Assembly (NCBI GenBank): GCA_037447605.1
Contig: CM074823.1
Coordinates: 1,085,772-1,118,610, forward strand
Reading direction: 5' to 3'
Length of the DNA: 32,839 nucleotides
DNA from: Zygnema circumcarinatum
Taxonomy: Eukaryota > Streptophyta > Zygnematophyceae > Zygnematales > Zygnemataceae
Shown: positions 1-11,475 of the stretch, piece by piece
How positions within the stretch are numbered: position 1 is the first letter of the stretch
Layout: each line of letters begins with the position of its first letter
Notes under the pieces: model-generated
Told to the model about the DNA's origin: nothing
Seen by the model: only the letters and a program-made list of their open reading frames with translations
The model's database searches: none
Program-made: the position numbers and the translations under genes

Positions 1-1862
1 CTCCTCTCCTCCCTTCACACTTGACTTTTCTTACTGCATCCGATGTACTAGAATGCAAAGTTCTATTGAGGTACCCCCCCCTCCCCGCTCCCCCTCCCAT
101 GGAATTTTCTGTTCTCCAAACAGAGCACGCCACGTGCTGGCCACATGGACGTCGCCAATTTGCTGGCCACATGGACGTCGCCAATTTGCTGCGAGCTTTG
201 CGACCAAAGGTCACGCAACATCACGTTACGCCGGCCACCGCTTTCAGAGCTGCGGCCACGCTGATGTCAGCCCTCGCGCCGCGGAGTGGGCTTCACCGCG
301 CCAGCAAGCACGCAGCGCTAAAGAGGAAGGAATTGGTTTGGCATCGTCCGCGGATGCACTCGTGACGTGACGTGACTGAACCCCCTCTCGCCCACTCTTC
401 TCCGAGCAGATCAACCCGCAGTGCCAGACACCAAAATTAAGATGAAAATGTTCCAACTTCTCACCAATGGCAGCTCATAACATTCCTTAGCACAATTTTC
501 AACTTATCACATATCTCGATATTTGAAACGCGATCATGGTCTGCTGTCCAACCAAAGGCCGCGATCGACTGTCTGCATAACGCCGCAATGCCAATGAGAA
601 ACGAAAGCCGACAACGAACCATTTATCCATCCATCCAGCCATCCCCCAAGCGTATCTTTATGCATCCCCTTTGCATGCCACTGCCATGGTGCGTCCACTC
701 CGTCATCATGCCATGCATGTGCAGGTACGCGCACTACTGTAGAGCCATAATAAGTGACCGCCTCCTTCTCCTCTGAAGGTGGGAAGGAGGGAGGAGAGGC
801 GTCACGCGCCCCATGGGCCGCTCTCGCATGCGACAAAAGTCACATGCCTACGTGCACTCTTTGAGGCCGCGGTTGGTCGGTGTCGTGTCGTCGCGCAGGC
901 CCCGATCCGCCGCTTCAAGGCACGCCTGCATGCAAAGGAGACCGTCAGGAGCAGGCCGATGAAGGAAGGTGAATCTTGAATGAAAGGGGGAAAACGAATG
1001 GAGGAGGTTTTAAGTAACGCATGTAAAGCATCCGTTATTTCAATGCAACAAATGACCTCTCTAGGAATTTGATGAAATAAAATAACTCTTGGTGTCTTGT
1101 GAAGAGGATTATAACGGATCTCTCGTAAAGCAAAAGCTGACTTCCCATCAGATAGCTTAATGATAACAAAACAATTGACTGCCACGCATCTTCAAGTTCA
1201 ACGATTATGCAGAGTCGAATCCAAACATTTCAAAATGATCAGAAAAAAGACAACACTAACAGCAAAAGCCATAGGAGTGTCTAAGGGACAAGGCGAAGAG
1301 TACCAGCATCGGTAACGGGAGGAGGGGTCAAGGAGAACGGCTCGGAGGGGGACGTCGAGGAGGGAGTCGACGGCTGGGAGGAGGTTTACGTGGAGGGGGG
1401 CTTTTCAAAGGGGGTCGAGGACGGGGAGGAGGTGGACACGGAGGCGAGGATCGTGAAGCTGCAGGAATGCAGGGCATTGTTTGAGTTCCCGTTCATAATT
1501 AAAGGCGAAGTCACTTCTTCCATAGCTTACATATTCTAATCGAAACACGTCCTTACAAACGTTCTCGGAGGATGGAGAACGAAATGAAAACCCTTCAAAA
1601 TGAAAATAATCATACTTCAAGACTTCTGACATCATATTTCATCATCTATGTGCATCTCAGGCTATATGCACCCGATCAGATTCCTGTGTCATTTCTCGGG
1701 CTACGCAATTTTCTCTTTGAAAAGCAGAAAAGTCAAACTCGCAAAATTTATCTAGCTACTGCAAATGTAGACAAGATATGTTGTAGCTTGCACGGGATTG
1801 GATTGGGTCGAGAAAATTATTGAAAGCTAAAACCATGATATTGGAGCAATACTCGATATATC
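1..1862. other. Left flank, no supportable gene
   Basis: No recognisable domain or exon series was found here. It holds a 26-bp tandem duplication near 136-187, a GA-rich stretch near 1260-1450 that is open in a plus-strand frame without an ATG, and AT-rich sequence around 1450-1860. The LRR gene on the minus strand may continue into this stretch, because its 3' end is not certain, but I found no transmembrane or kinase exon. Confidence 0.5.
136..187. repeat. 26-bp tandem duplication with ACGT core
   Basis: Two adjacent, apparently identical 26-bp units run from 136 to 161 and from 162 to 187, and a third begins and decays at 188. Each contains the palindrome GACGTC. A related string, GCTGGCCACGTGGACGC, occurs near 16725. 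Confidence 0.8.
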
Positions 1863-1993
1863 CTAATATACTCTGCACCATTTTCTCAATGGGCTTGCAG
1901 AGTTCACCAAGTGGGACTTGCCATGTGCTTCTAGAAGGTCCAAAATTGAATCTCTTCCATTGGCGGCATCGAATGGATCGCATTCAGTGTGCT
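1863..1993 (-). CDS. Candidate last exon of the LRR/EGF gene
   Basis: The exon at 2107-2435 ends at a consensus donor (GTGAGT) in phase 1. The first acceptor downstream that fits is at 1994-1995 (sense TTGCTATTAG). Splicing there gives 43 in-phase codons ending in TAG at 1863-1865, adding a short hydrophilic tail that begins GEHTECDPFDAANG. I recognise no family in it. The alternative is no splicing, in which case the frame stops at 2072. A third possibility is a different exon further left or outside the window. Confidence 0.3.
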
Positions 1994-2071
1994 CTAATAG
2001 CAACAACAGTGTAAAGGTTGATAGCAATGAGGTAGTTTCCACAACCTATGCCACTCTTTTCTTTACCTTTC

Positions 2072-5064
2072 TTACGAGTATCTACAAGCAACAGGTTGCA
2101 ACTCACCACACGTCCCCAATGCGAGCGCATATCCCGCGTCGCATGTGCATGTGCGCGTGTCGTACCCGCACGTGCCGTGGCCCCCGCACGCTCCCTCGGG
2201 AGAATCGCTCTGGCAGAAGGCCGCGCACTCTTCAGGAGGTCTCTGATATTGAGCTGCACCACATCCTGTGATATCGCGATAAATGCAGTTGTTGATATAG
2301 TTGAAGTTGTAATAAGGTTGCCCATTCTTTGTGATGTTGATTGGCTTGGAGAAGTAGTTGTCTTGGATCGACAGGACATTAAGGTTATTGCTCGCAAGAG
2401 TTATGGAGCCAGTCAACTTGTTGTTGTTTAAGTACCTGATGACAAGACCTACAATCTTAAAGCCTAAACCCAAACCCTCATCCGTAAACTCTAAATCCTA
2501 AACTCTCAACAACGAAGTCCAATCTCTCGCATGCAAAAGTGCGCATTATTGTGCGTCAGAAAAGCCCGCGCCGTGACAGAAGTGACCAAACATATGAGAT
2601 AAACTTAAAACTCACGGAAGCGCAAAATAATGTAATAGTTTGAGAGGTAAAAATGGTCGGCCGTGAGAAAAAATTCAAACTGCAAATACGACGTTTTATC
2701 GATGCAGCGGTGCTTACAGGTAGGACAGTCGGGTGAGTTTAGTGATGAAGCCGGACACTCTCCCCTCCAGTTTGTTGTCGTTCAAAAACCTACAGACATA
2801 CATAACGAAAAAACATTCAAAGAAAAGGATAAGGCTGGTTCTGGACTGAACAGGAATAAAGCAGGTATTCAGCTCCACGTTCTATAGTAGAATTCTCAAA
2901 CGCAGTCTCACAAAAACGCAGTGCGAGATTAAAATTTTACTCGTATATAAATACCAAAAGTGAAAACAACTACGTGGCAAAGATTTGCCACGCAATCATG
3001 GATACACAACATCGAAAGTTGTTGCTTTACAAGATGCAATAAGTCACTGCACTTATAATGTCAGAAGAAAATCCATACAAATTCGTACAAATACAAATTC
3101 GCGAGGTTCCCAATAGAGTTCGGGATGACGCCCCTCAGAATTAATAAAACGTCTGCATGTGTTTTAGCATCCACTGATCTTCATAAAAAGCTTCACAAGC
3201 TCGGCGGATGTTTCGCGGCAAAAAGAAAAAAAAATTGAAACTCGGTTGCTCAAATGCAAACCGAAGCTCGAAGTTGCCACGTGCCAAACGACCAACCAGA
3301 AGCTTCACGGCTTCTCCTCCTCCATGGAGGGGGGAGGGGGCGGAGGGCTCTGCGCAGCGTAGCATGGAGGAGGAGATGCCGCCAAGAGACACGCGCAGTT
3401 GGGGTGGTTGGCATGACATGGGTCCTCTCAAGGGCGGGGGGGCGCCGCCCGGCGGAAGGCCGCTCGCAGGCCGGCACCGGCAGGAGGAAGTACGAGAGAA
3501 CGGTACGGCAGCGTACGGATCGGAGGAGTGGCGCAGGGAAGAATCTAAAGCGTATCTGGCACTGCGACGTGATTGGTTGGAAGATTCCCGACACGTCAGT
3601 GCGATCTGATACGGGACGAGGGGCATTCAGCTTCTTAAATACCTACAAGGTTTGCAGATTCGCAAGATTGCCGATAGAATCCGGGATAGACCCCGTTAGG
3701 GAATTCGCAGACAAGTATCTGCCAAAAATTAAAAAAAAGGCCCTGAATAAACATGCTGCCACGACTAACATTTGTATCACTGGCATTCCTCTGTCTGACA
3801 TTTCTTTCTCCTACATTTCAGATTTATTGGGAAAAATACTCACAAGTAGTACAGATTCGCAAGGTTGCCGATAGAATCCGGGATAGAACCCGTTAGGGAA
3901 TTAGAACCCAAGTCTCTGCCAGAAATTAAAAAAATAGTCACTGATTAAACATGCTGCCACGACTAGCATTTCTATTTCTGGCATTTCTCTGTCTGACATT
4001 TCTCTCTCTTACATTTCAGATTTAATGGGGACAAATACTTACAAGTCTTGCAGATTGGCAAGGTTGCCGATAGAATTCGGGATAGACCCCGTTAGGGAAT
4101 TATCATTAAGGACTCTGCCAAAAAAAAAAAAAAAATAGGAACTGAATAAACAAGTTGCCACAACTAACATTTCTATCACTGGGATTCCTTTGTCTGGCAT
4201 TTCTATCACTTTCATTTCAAATTTATGAGGAAAATTACTTACAAGTATTGCAGATTCGCAAGATTGCCGATAGAATTCGGGATAGACCCCGTTAGAGAAT
4301 TCTCAAACAGGAGTCTGCCAAAAAATAAAATAAAAAATTAGGAACTGAATAAACAAGCTGCCACGATTAGCATTTCTATCACTGGCACTTTATGGAATGG
4401 AACCACTCACAATTTTTTCAGCATTTTCAGGTTACCGATGGCAGGTGAAATGGTTCCTCCAAAGTTGTAGTACCCTAAACCTCTGCATAAGGCAGGTAAG
4501 CAGTGAGAGCGTCAGAAGAAGAAAGGGCCGGGGGCAGTAGAAGGACTGCTCCGGGCGGCCCTTTTTAGCCGCTTTCTGAGAAGGCTTCTTCCGGCAGACC
4601 CTCCTTGCAGCCTCAGCCTGCAGTTCAGCAGCTATGGAATCCGCGGAGCCCTCTATCATCACAAGCGGTGTTCAGTCAAAGTGTGGCTCACAGCTCAGTA
4701 ACGCGACCGCTTGCGTCGCATGTTATCCCAAGCCACTTAATGCAGTCGGTGTCACTCGATTTCCAGGAGGTGAGGAGATCTTGCACGTTGTTGAATGCCG
4801 CTTTGACAGCGAGAAGAGCGTCCCCTGCGCCCAAGCGCGAGCAGATGCAGGATTGGATTGAGGCCGCGGTCCGCTTCAAAAAGCACAAACAGAGGCCACG
4901 ACGCGGGAAGGCCGCCTCTCCCCTTCCATAGAGGGCGGGCGGGCGGGCCGCGGCGGCTCACTGTCTCGCGGGTCGATGGCCGCAGCGGCGGCTTCAAGCG
5001 GGGCGGCGGCGGCGGCAAAGAGGAGGACCGCCGCCGCGAGAGAGGGAGACCGCGCGCGCGGCAT
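2072..5064 (-). CDS. Secreted plant-type LRR protein with EGF-like C-terminus
   Basis: Exons on the minus strand are 4962-5064, 4692-4824, 4411-4482, 4243-4314, 4043-4114, 3844-3915, 3647-3718, 2718-2789 and 2107-2435 (or read through to a stop at 2072). All are GT-AG and in phase. Residues 1-29 look like a signal peptide (MPRARSPS, then an Ala/Leu core). Residues 35-78 are an LRR N-terminal cap of the plant type (DALLAVKAAF, then SWKSSDTDC and W-GITC). Six exons of exactly 72 nt each carry one 24-residue LRR (for example NSLTGSIPNSIGNLANL), all phase 2, and a seventh LRR starts the 2107-2435 exon. That exon ends in a Cys-rich EGF-like segment (ACGGHGTC, CTCDAGY). The protein is about 340-375 aa. 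No transmembrane segment or kinase was found, so it resembles a secreted receptor-like protein, possibly a ligand-binding or cell-wall protein, unless more exons lie beyond. The exon series and LRR identity are secure. The function is inferred. Confidence 0.85.
3089..3152 (-). pseudogene. Decayed LRR exon inside the LRR gene
   Basis: The minus strand here reads GVIPNSIGNLANL after a plausible acceptor (TGCAG at 3153-3157) and before a GTACGA donor. The segment is 64 nt instead of 72, and the LRR frame is lost: the phase-2 entry used by every neighbouring exon reads out of frame. If it is skipped, 3647-3718 joins 2718-2789 in frame. It is therefore best read as a dead copy of the 72-nt LRR exon, or as an exon that would break the protein if included. 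Confidence 0.65.
3647..4314 (-). repeat. Tandem exon-plus-intron units of about 200 bp
   Basis: Four consecutive LRR exons start at 4314, 4114, 3915 and 3718, a period of 197-200 bp. Similarity covers the introns as well as the exons: the plus-strand string AACATGCTGCCACGACTA and a TTTCTATCACTGG-like run recur between exons. The LRR array thus grew by duplication of an exon with its flanking intron, with 24 residues added each time. Confidence 0.85.
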
Positions 5065-5927
5065 CGCGGCCAACCGCCCGAAGGAGAAAGGAGGGGACGC
5101 GGGGGCGGCAAGAGGCGAGGGCGGGGAGTGGAGGGGAGGGGACTGCTTTATAGGAGGGCGCCTTCCTCCGCCATGGCTTGGGACAGGGACGGTGACGCGT
5201 TGACTTGGGATTATTCCATACTGTACTATGGGACCGCCACACTTCATACGGATGGCGGTCTCGATCCACCGACATTGACACGCGGTGCGCCCTCATTCGC
5301 TGCCCGAATTTATTTCAACGGGATATATCAGTAAATAATCGTCGTAGGGCCAGCGAGGAAATAATATTCACATGGCAAGTCCGTACGCATATTCGCTCGC
5401 AGGAGAATTTAAGCACGTGTCTTCCTGCGATTGGGTCATAGGCATCTAGAGGCATTTGCGGGCAGCTGAATGTCCTGCTCGATGGTGCTCCTATCCTTCA
5501 TACGGCAAGTCGATATGATTGTACAGTAGCTTGAGCCAACTGGCTTAGTAGGCTCAGAATTTGTCGATATCCCCAACCGACAGATTACCAGCTGGCAGTT
5601 TCGTCGCGGCCACATCGCGACGGCCGAGAGAATCGGCTCCTATTTTCAAGACAAGACCTCTTCGTCGTTTTGTGCACGCCGTCGTGCTGTCACCGCCTAT
5701 CTGGATGTACGGCGGACGACGCAATTTGTCCTGTCCAACAGAAGGCACGAATCGTTGTACAATTGAGTTGTCGTTAGCGCCAAGCCCTCAGGGCAGTTTC
5801 AAGCCTTGGGAAAAGGGAAAACGATGTCGCGAAGTTCCATGTTCACCTAGCAACGGCCATGACATTGAAACCAACCAAACAACCAGCCAACCAATGAATT
5901 GCCAACCATTCAATTGATGTGGTATGA

Positions 5928-5959
5928 ACCATGAGACCATGAGACCATGAGACCATGAG
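5928..5959. repeat. 8-bp microsatellite (ACCATGAG)x4
   Basis: Four perfect head-to-tail copies of ACCATGAG are visible, embedded in a CCAA-rich stretch. Confidence 0.9.
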
Positions 5960-6858
5960 ATTGGAACGAACCAACCAACCAACCAACCCTTGAATTGCCA
6001 ACCATTCAATTCATAGTTGTCTGGGTCGCAGCAAACCAAATCTTCGCAACCATTGGCAACGGTCGACCATTGAGTCCAATGCTTGGCACCCACTAGCAAT
6101 GGGTTGTTCGTTCAGCTGTTGGCTCAGTTGAGAGTTTGATGACTATTGAAGAAAGTCAACGGAAACGTTGACCGGCGAGCCTGCACCGCACAGATGCTGC
6201 TTAGATCCATGATGTTAATGTCCCATCGTTCAACGCAGCAACCGTTCAGTTACACATGTAGCGCACAGTTGTCCAGTACCGACTAAGACCAGGACCATTG
6301 CAAATCAGCATCTACCAACAATCATTCGCCACGTGTACCAACCTTACACGTGGCACATCTCATTAAGGGATGCTCGGCCGCTGCCTAAAGGGCCCCTAAG
6401 GTGGCTTTCGCCACCATTTCGTGCAGCCTGCATCCTACCCCTTCCTCGGGTATTCTCGCCACCCTACTGCCACCTCACAATGTCGTACTTGCCACATCAG
6501 TGTCTATGCGAATGTCATGCCACCAGCCAACAATTTGACTCAGTATGTCTTGTTGGGTTGCTTGGAAGGCTCATGCTCTCGATCCACCATACAACGTGTG
6601 TACGACCTGCACAAAACGCACACGACGCTCAATCGCTCCATGGAACGCAATAACCCATCAACGCCAAGACGGCTCGTCTGAACGCAAAAACGGAATGTCG
6701 TTCTCCCTACGACAACGTTTTTTTATAAACAAAATGGTCAACGGATATAACGGCCGGTCATACGGCCCTTGGTGGCGCCAGCAACCAACAGCGAAACGAC
6801 GCGTAGCGTTCACATACAGTATGGACGAGCCGTACATAGGTACAGCAAAATGACTGTG

Positions 6859-6866
6859 TGACGTCA
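6859..6866. promoter_or_regulatory. TGACGTCA palindrome (bZIP-type site)
   Basis: A perfect 8-bp palindrome with an ACGT core, matching the known binding preference of bZIP factors. A second TGACG-like core (GCGTCAC) lies 12 bp to the right. It sits 1.8 kb upstream of the LRR gene and about 490 bp beyond the 3' end of S41-like gene A, so its target is unclear. It could be a chance match. Confidence 0.25.
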
Positions 6867-7015
6867 CAGGATTGCGTCACGAAGGCGGGTTTGAGTGTAA
6901 GGCTTGGAAAAAGAGAGGATTGCGAGGGCCAAGATCTGCAAAGAGAGTGAGTGTCTAGCGGGTGTTGTTGGTGGATTGGTTTACAGGGTTTAAGGGTTTA
7001 TAAGGCATTTAGGAG

Positions 7016-7350
7016 TTTAGGGTTTTGATGTGATGCTAACATGTACATGAGAAACTCTCGCCTCGTCTCTCACCTCTCATCCCTCGTCGCTCTCCCTCGT
7101 CTCTCGCCACGATTGTGGGCAGACAGTTCCAAAATTAAGCTCTTTCAACGGTTTTGGATGGAACATCCAAGTACAAAAACTTTGAGCAAGTAGAACTTTC
7201 TTGAAGTCTTACCTAAAAAATTACCCACGTCTCCAAAAAGCTCCAACCCTCAACACAGCCGCCAGTTTGCAGCCCCGCCATACGCCATCTCCAAAACGGC
7301 AAACCGCCCCCCCTCCTTCAACAAGAAGAAGAAGAAGACGTCCTCCTCCT
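7016..7350. repeat. 3' flank of S41-like gene A, duplicated at 11141-11475
   Basis: From TTTAGGGTTTTGATGTGATG at 7016 up to the stop codon of gene A, the sequence aligns along its whole length with 11141-11475 beside gene B. Shared strings include AAGCTCTTTCAACGGTTTTG and ACCCACGTCTCCAAAAAG. The two blocks are essentially equal in length (about 335 bp). Only the last 75 bp or so is also recognisable beside gene C (near 17990-18067). The sharp common left edge marks a breakpoint of the duplicated unit. Confidence 0.8.
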
Positions 7351-10300
7351 TCAAGCGAAGTACTGCGCCGCCTTCGCCCACGTGGCAGGCCTGTCCAGGA
7401 CTGTCTCGGCCGCGTGGTCAAAGCGGTAATTCGCGGCCTTGAAGACGAAGTCCGCGGGAATCGCAGAGCTCGCCTTGCAGTACGACTGGAGGATGGGGAA
7501 GGTCAAACTCGCGAACACAGGAAGAAGCGAAGGCGCGTCCTTGTCACTGAGTAAGTCGTGAAAATACAAATCAAACCAGAGCGAGGAGAGCTCATAGCTG
7601 ATGCCAATGACACCTCCTCCGACGGCCATCGGCTTTTGGGGAATACCTCCCACAGCGACACTTTTAACACTCGCAAATTCCTGCATACAAAGCTTGAGAA
7701 AGTGAGAAATGAGGTTGAAACCAGAGTCAAAGGACGAGGGAGAAGAGAGAGAGAGAGTGAAAGAGAGGCGAAAGGAGCGAAAGAGCGATGGCAAAGATCT
7801 ACATAAGGGATCAACGTACCTGTGCCTTGAAGATGAATTCCGCGCACTTCTCGTAGCACAAACCATTCGTGAGGATGAGAATATCTTCAGCCTTGAAAAG
7901 CGGTTGTAGGTAGGATGGCTGAAAAATATAGGACTTAAAGAACGCTGTCAACTGCTTCGAATAATCCGCCTTCTTCCCGTTGAAGGTCTTAGATACGACC
8001 GGAAAGAAGAAGGTATCATTTGTGAGTGGCAGGCCATTCAAGTCGGTAAATGAACTGTAGTCGTATATGGTGTATGTTTCGCTTGCGTTCAAGGCGGCCT
8101 TAACCATTAGTTTGGCGAGACGTGTCGCTCTGAACTCGCTCGGATACGCAGTGAAAGTGAGAGAAGGGAACAAGGACTGAATGAGAGCGTCAACTCGACT
8201 CGAATACCCGCCGGAAGCGTCAGCCACGTCGATGATGATTCGACTCGCAGCTCGTCTGGATGTCCGTCAAATAGATGGAGTTAGGGTTTCATTGGATTTT
8301 CGGGTTTCCTTGGCTTGAGGCATATAAGAATTCTGTGCTATCTGGAATTTATAATGTGACTAGACAATGCAATCACGTCAAATGCGCCATGCAGAAAAAA
8401 ATCTGTTTACAATGCGAATGGGATAAGGGGAGAATAAAAACGCTTACTTCAATGTGAACAAGCACAGAACAAGGCTCGGGTACCAATCATCGAAATTGAT
8501 ACGCCGCCCGAAATCGGGTATAACAAGAACTCCGGTTTTGTTGTCCGGCAGAAGCCATGCCTGCATGCACAGACATCACATTCAAACGAGTACATGTAAG
8601 AAAATCGTGTATTGTTTGGCGAGGATTGCATTGGACAACGGAAGGAAGTGCCCAACGCCACAGCGCGCACACGAGATTGTCAAAGGGACACCGAAAGAGG
8701 GAGAAAGTAGGGCATCAGAAGGCAGGCGAATAGTGCAGGTGTGTGAGAGAGCGAGAGGATAAGGGGGGAGGGGGGACTGGAGACGGAGAGGGATGGGAGG
8801 GGGAAGACTGGGTGAGAGCCAGAAAGGTTCAGATTAAGCAGGAGAGGAACCCAACGAAAGTACGTTTTTAGTCGGTACGAGCAGAAATAGCAAAAGAATG
8901 GTAAGAGAAAAAGAGAAGGGTGAATGGAGAGGGAGAGCGGGAGATCCACAGCAATCGATATGCCTGGATAGAAACAATATAGTGGCGTCACTTACACTAA
9001 CAGCTCCATCAACGAGTTGCTCAGCACCTGTCATGCTCTTGCTTTTTGCAGTCAGAGCCGGCTGCTGGGAGCCTGCCATTGTGTCCGCTTCTGGCTTTCG
9101 AGAGGAATCGTCAAATACACTCTTTCGCTCCGATAATTTAGAAGATGAGTAAGGTCCATCATAATACTGAGAATTGACGCAGTAGTATGCGTAGTAACTC
9201 GTGAGAGTGTCGAAGTTTCGACCGTACTGAAAAATTGTGTACCACGGAGCTGAGAGCTTCTCCGACTTGCTTTGCCCCACTCTGCACCATAATAACGGCA
9301 GCAGAACAACCTCGCAATGAGCGTTCAGTATTGAGTTGAGGAGCGATGACCGAGCAAAGAACCCATAAGAGGAAAGTGCCTGTACAGTGCAATTGCTTGA
9401 TGGATGTCGAGAGCTCGAAAATAGGCACTTCATGAAAAAACTGTTACAGACAGCTTCTACCATCTCCCTTTCCTATCAAATATATATACGGCTCAAACTT
9501 GAAACACGATTGAAAACTCACGCAATTTCTCAAAAATCCACTGACAATCTGTTTCTTTTAGCTCCACTCCTAAGCACTGCATTAAACTTTGTACTCACCT
9601 CCTGATTTGCATGGATATCGTGGCATTTTCCACAAGATAAGGACGAGAGGAAAAGCCTCCACTATAAAATGGGTATACATAGTATTGTGAGAACAGGTTG
9701 GCCGGGCGGACAAAGAGAGAGTTGAGGCGCGCGTTGACGTCCTTGAAGCCGCCCTGCGTCGTGTTCGCAAAGGACAAAAGGTAGTCGTACGCGGGCACGC
9801 CTTCGATGGTCTCCACCGCGGCGGATTCGAAGAGGCTCAGATCCTTCTTCAGCTTCAGCGAAGTCTTGTTGTACACGGACGGGGAGCCTGCAAGGCATCA
9901 ACAAGGACAACATCAACAAAAACAACCTGAGCATGAATAACAACAACAACAACAACAAGGGCATGGATGTATGCAAGTTGAGAACCGTGATGCACGAAAA
10001 ATAATCCTAACAACGGTTTTCTTCAGCAAGATTTGCTGACATGTGTGTATTTGAGGGAAGAGAGAGAGAGAGAGAGAGAGAGAGAATGGGAGAAAGAGAC
10101 TAGCTTCAGAAAGCCAAAAGAGATAGGAATTGCATTTGTATATGAAGACTCCCTTCCAGTTCATGAATAGGAAAGCAGGATACATCCAACCCAAACCAAG
10201 ACCTAGAATCTCAATTTTTTTTCGACTTCTCCAAACCCTCAGAAGGCAAGATTGCCAAAATATCTGCGAGAAAGAAGGAGATGGGGAGGCGCTCACTGTA

Positions 10301-10780
10301 CGACGGGCGGATCTGTACAACGGGCTGCCCGTCCTTCCAGAAGAGAACGAGCGGAAACGCGATCTCTGAAGTGAAGGGGTAACAGAAGGGCGTGTACGCC
10401 ACGAGCTGGTCGCGCAGGGAATCGAAAGCAGTTCGCAGCGCATTGCTGAATTCCAGGTCGCTCTTGTACTGCTTCTTGCCGATGTCGGTGAGGGTCTTCC
10501 GAATGTCGACCTTGAGGGGGAGCTCCTTCGTGGGGGAGTTCAGCGCCACGTCGACGCTCGGCATGAAGGCGAGCGCCTTCTTCAGGGAGTCAACCGTGCG
10601 CGCCGCCACGTCAGCATTGTACGGAATCTGACCGAAGCAACTCCGCACGGCGTCAGGAGAGAACGTTGTCTCGGTCGTGTTTACGAACGGAGCGCAGAGG
10701 TCCTTTTTGGCCGCCGCCGAAAGCACCACTGAACAGAGGGCGAAGAAAAGTCTTTGGGTGAAAGTGCCTCCTCGCGCCAT
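7351..10780 (-). CDS. Secreted S41-peptidase-like protein, paralogue A
   Basis: Six exons: 10297-10780, 9599-9887, 8996-9281, 8448-8560, 7820-8255 and 7351-7680. All junctions are GT-AG, giving 645 codons plus stop. Residues 1-24 are a signal peptide (MARGGTFTQRLFFALCSVVL, then SAAA). The start was chosen because all three paralogues align from this Met, with only CT-rich leader upstream. The body follows the large eukaryotic (fungal-type) S41 family: an N-terminal domain with IPYNADVAA, SDLEF and SLRD, then GVLVIPDFG, the IIIDVADASGG strand-loop at 397-407, and SVAVGGIPQKP after the nucleophile region. Where the family normally has GH after SLRD, this protein has QL (125-126). Where the family has Cys-x-Ser-x-Cys, it has CYEKC (524-528). 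Catalysis is therefore doubtful. Several NxS/T sequons fit a secreted glycoprotein. Family membership is from remembered motifs; loss of activity is inferred. Confidence 0.88.
8690..8960 (-). repeat. CT-rich tract in intron 3 of S41-like gene A
   Basis: Intron 3 (8561-8995) contains a degenerate GA-rich run on the plus strand, so the transcript is pyrimidine-rich. The equivalent intron of gene B (12694-13123) keeps the same layout with many substitutions. Confidence 0.6.
10059..10084. repeat. (AG)n microsatellite in intron 1 of gene A
   Basis: An uninterrupted AG dinucleotide run lies within the 9888-10296 intron. The equivalent intron of gene C has a longer one near 20960-21015. Confidence 0.9.
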
Positions 10781-11140
10781 GGTGCGGGGGAGCAGAGGGA
10801 GGAGGTAGAGGGGGAGAGAGGGAGAGGAGAGAGAGGGAGTGGAGAGGGGGAGACGAAACAGAGGTTTGGGGAAGGGAGGGGGAGGGGTCAATATTCAGAG
10901 GAGAGGGAGGGAGCGCAGAGCGTCCAGCGAGGGATCCTTCTTTGCACGTTCATGAACGGCACCGACATGTCCGTACGGTCTTTGGACGTGTTTGAGCCGC
11001 GGAGTGAAGCGGACGCGAAAGATCGCGTGTCGGGAGCGATACTTTGAGCTGAGGTCGACGCTGATTGGCTGGAGCTGCGAGGAGCGCGCTTCTGATTGGC
11101 TGCCGGTATTTCTAACAGCAGAGCTCGATGACTAGCATGT
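10781..11140 (-). promoter_or_regulatory. Leader and promoter of S41-like gene A
   Basis: Adjacent to the start codon lies about 130 bp that is CT-rich on the sense strand. Beyond it, 10957-10979 is a block shared with genes B and C (core CACCGACATGTCCGTACGG). Two CCAAT boxes in sense orientation follow, with cores at 11064-11068 and 11095-11099, each within CCAATCAG. No TATA box was evident. The order leader, shared block, CCAAT pair is repeated upstream of gene C. Confidence 0.55.
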
Positions 11141-11475
11141 TTTAGGGTTTTGATGTGATGCTAACATGCACATGAGGGTCTCTGACCTCGTCTCTCGTCT
11201 CTCATCTCTGTTGTCTCTCCCACGTCTCGCGCCATCATTGTGGACAGACAATTTCAAAATTAAGCTCTTTCAACGGTTTTGGATGGAAAACCCACGTCCA
11301 ATTGCTTTGAGCAAGTAGTCTTTTCTTGAAGTTTTACCCAAAAAACCACCCACGTCTCCAAAAAGCCCCAACCCTCAACACACCCACCAGTTGGCAACCC
11401 CGAGTTGCGCCATCACACAAACCGCAAACCGACCCCCCTACTTGAACAACAACAAGACGAAGACGTCCTTCTCCT
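11141..11475. repeat. 3' flank of S41-like gene B, copy of 7016-7350
   Basis: This is the second copy of the duplicated 3' flank. It begins right after the promoter region of gene A, so the boundary at 11140/11141 is probably the junction formed when the unit was duplicated. No reading frame of its own was recognised. Confidence 0.75.

Larger units (their letters stand above)
5065..7015. other. Intergenic region between LRR gene and S41-like cluster
   Basis: The first 100-150 bases next to the LRR start codon are GC- and purine-rich on the plus strand and probably form its 5' leader and promoter. The rest holds short repeats: an 8-bp array at 5928-5959, two copies of TGAATTGCCAACCATTCAATT near 5894 and 5993, CCAA-rich runs, and a TGACGTCA palindrome at 6859-6866. 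No domain-bearing reading frame was seen on either strand. Confidence 0.5.

Noticed and set aside
6310-6870. Overlapping plus-strand frames of 86-106 codons
   Set aside because: Three frames overlap with no recognisable family, no exon partners and no codon bias, as expected by chance in this composition.
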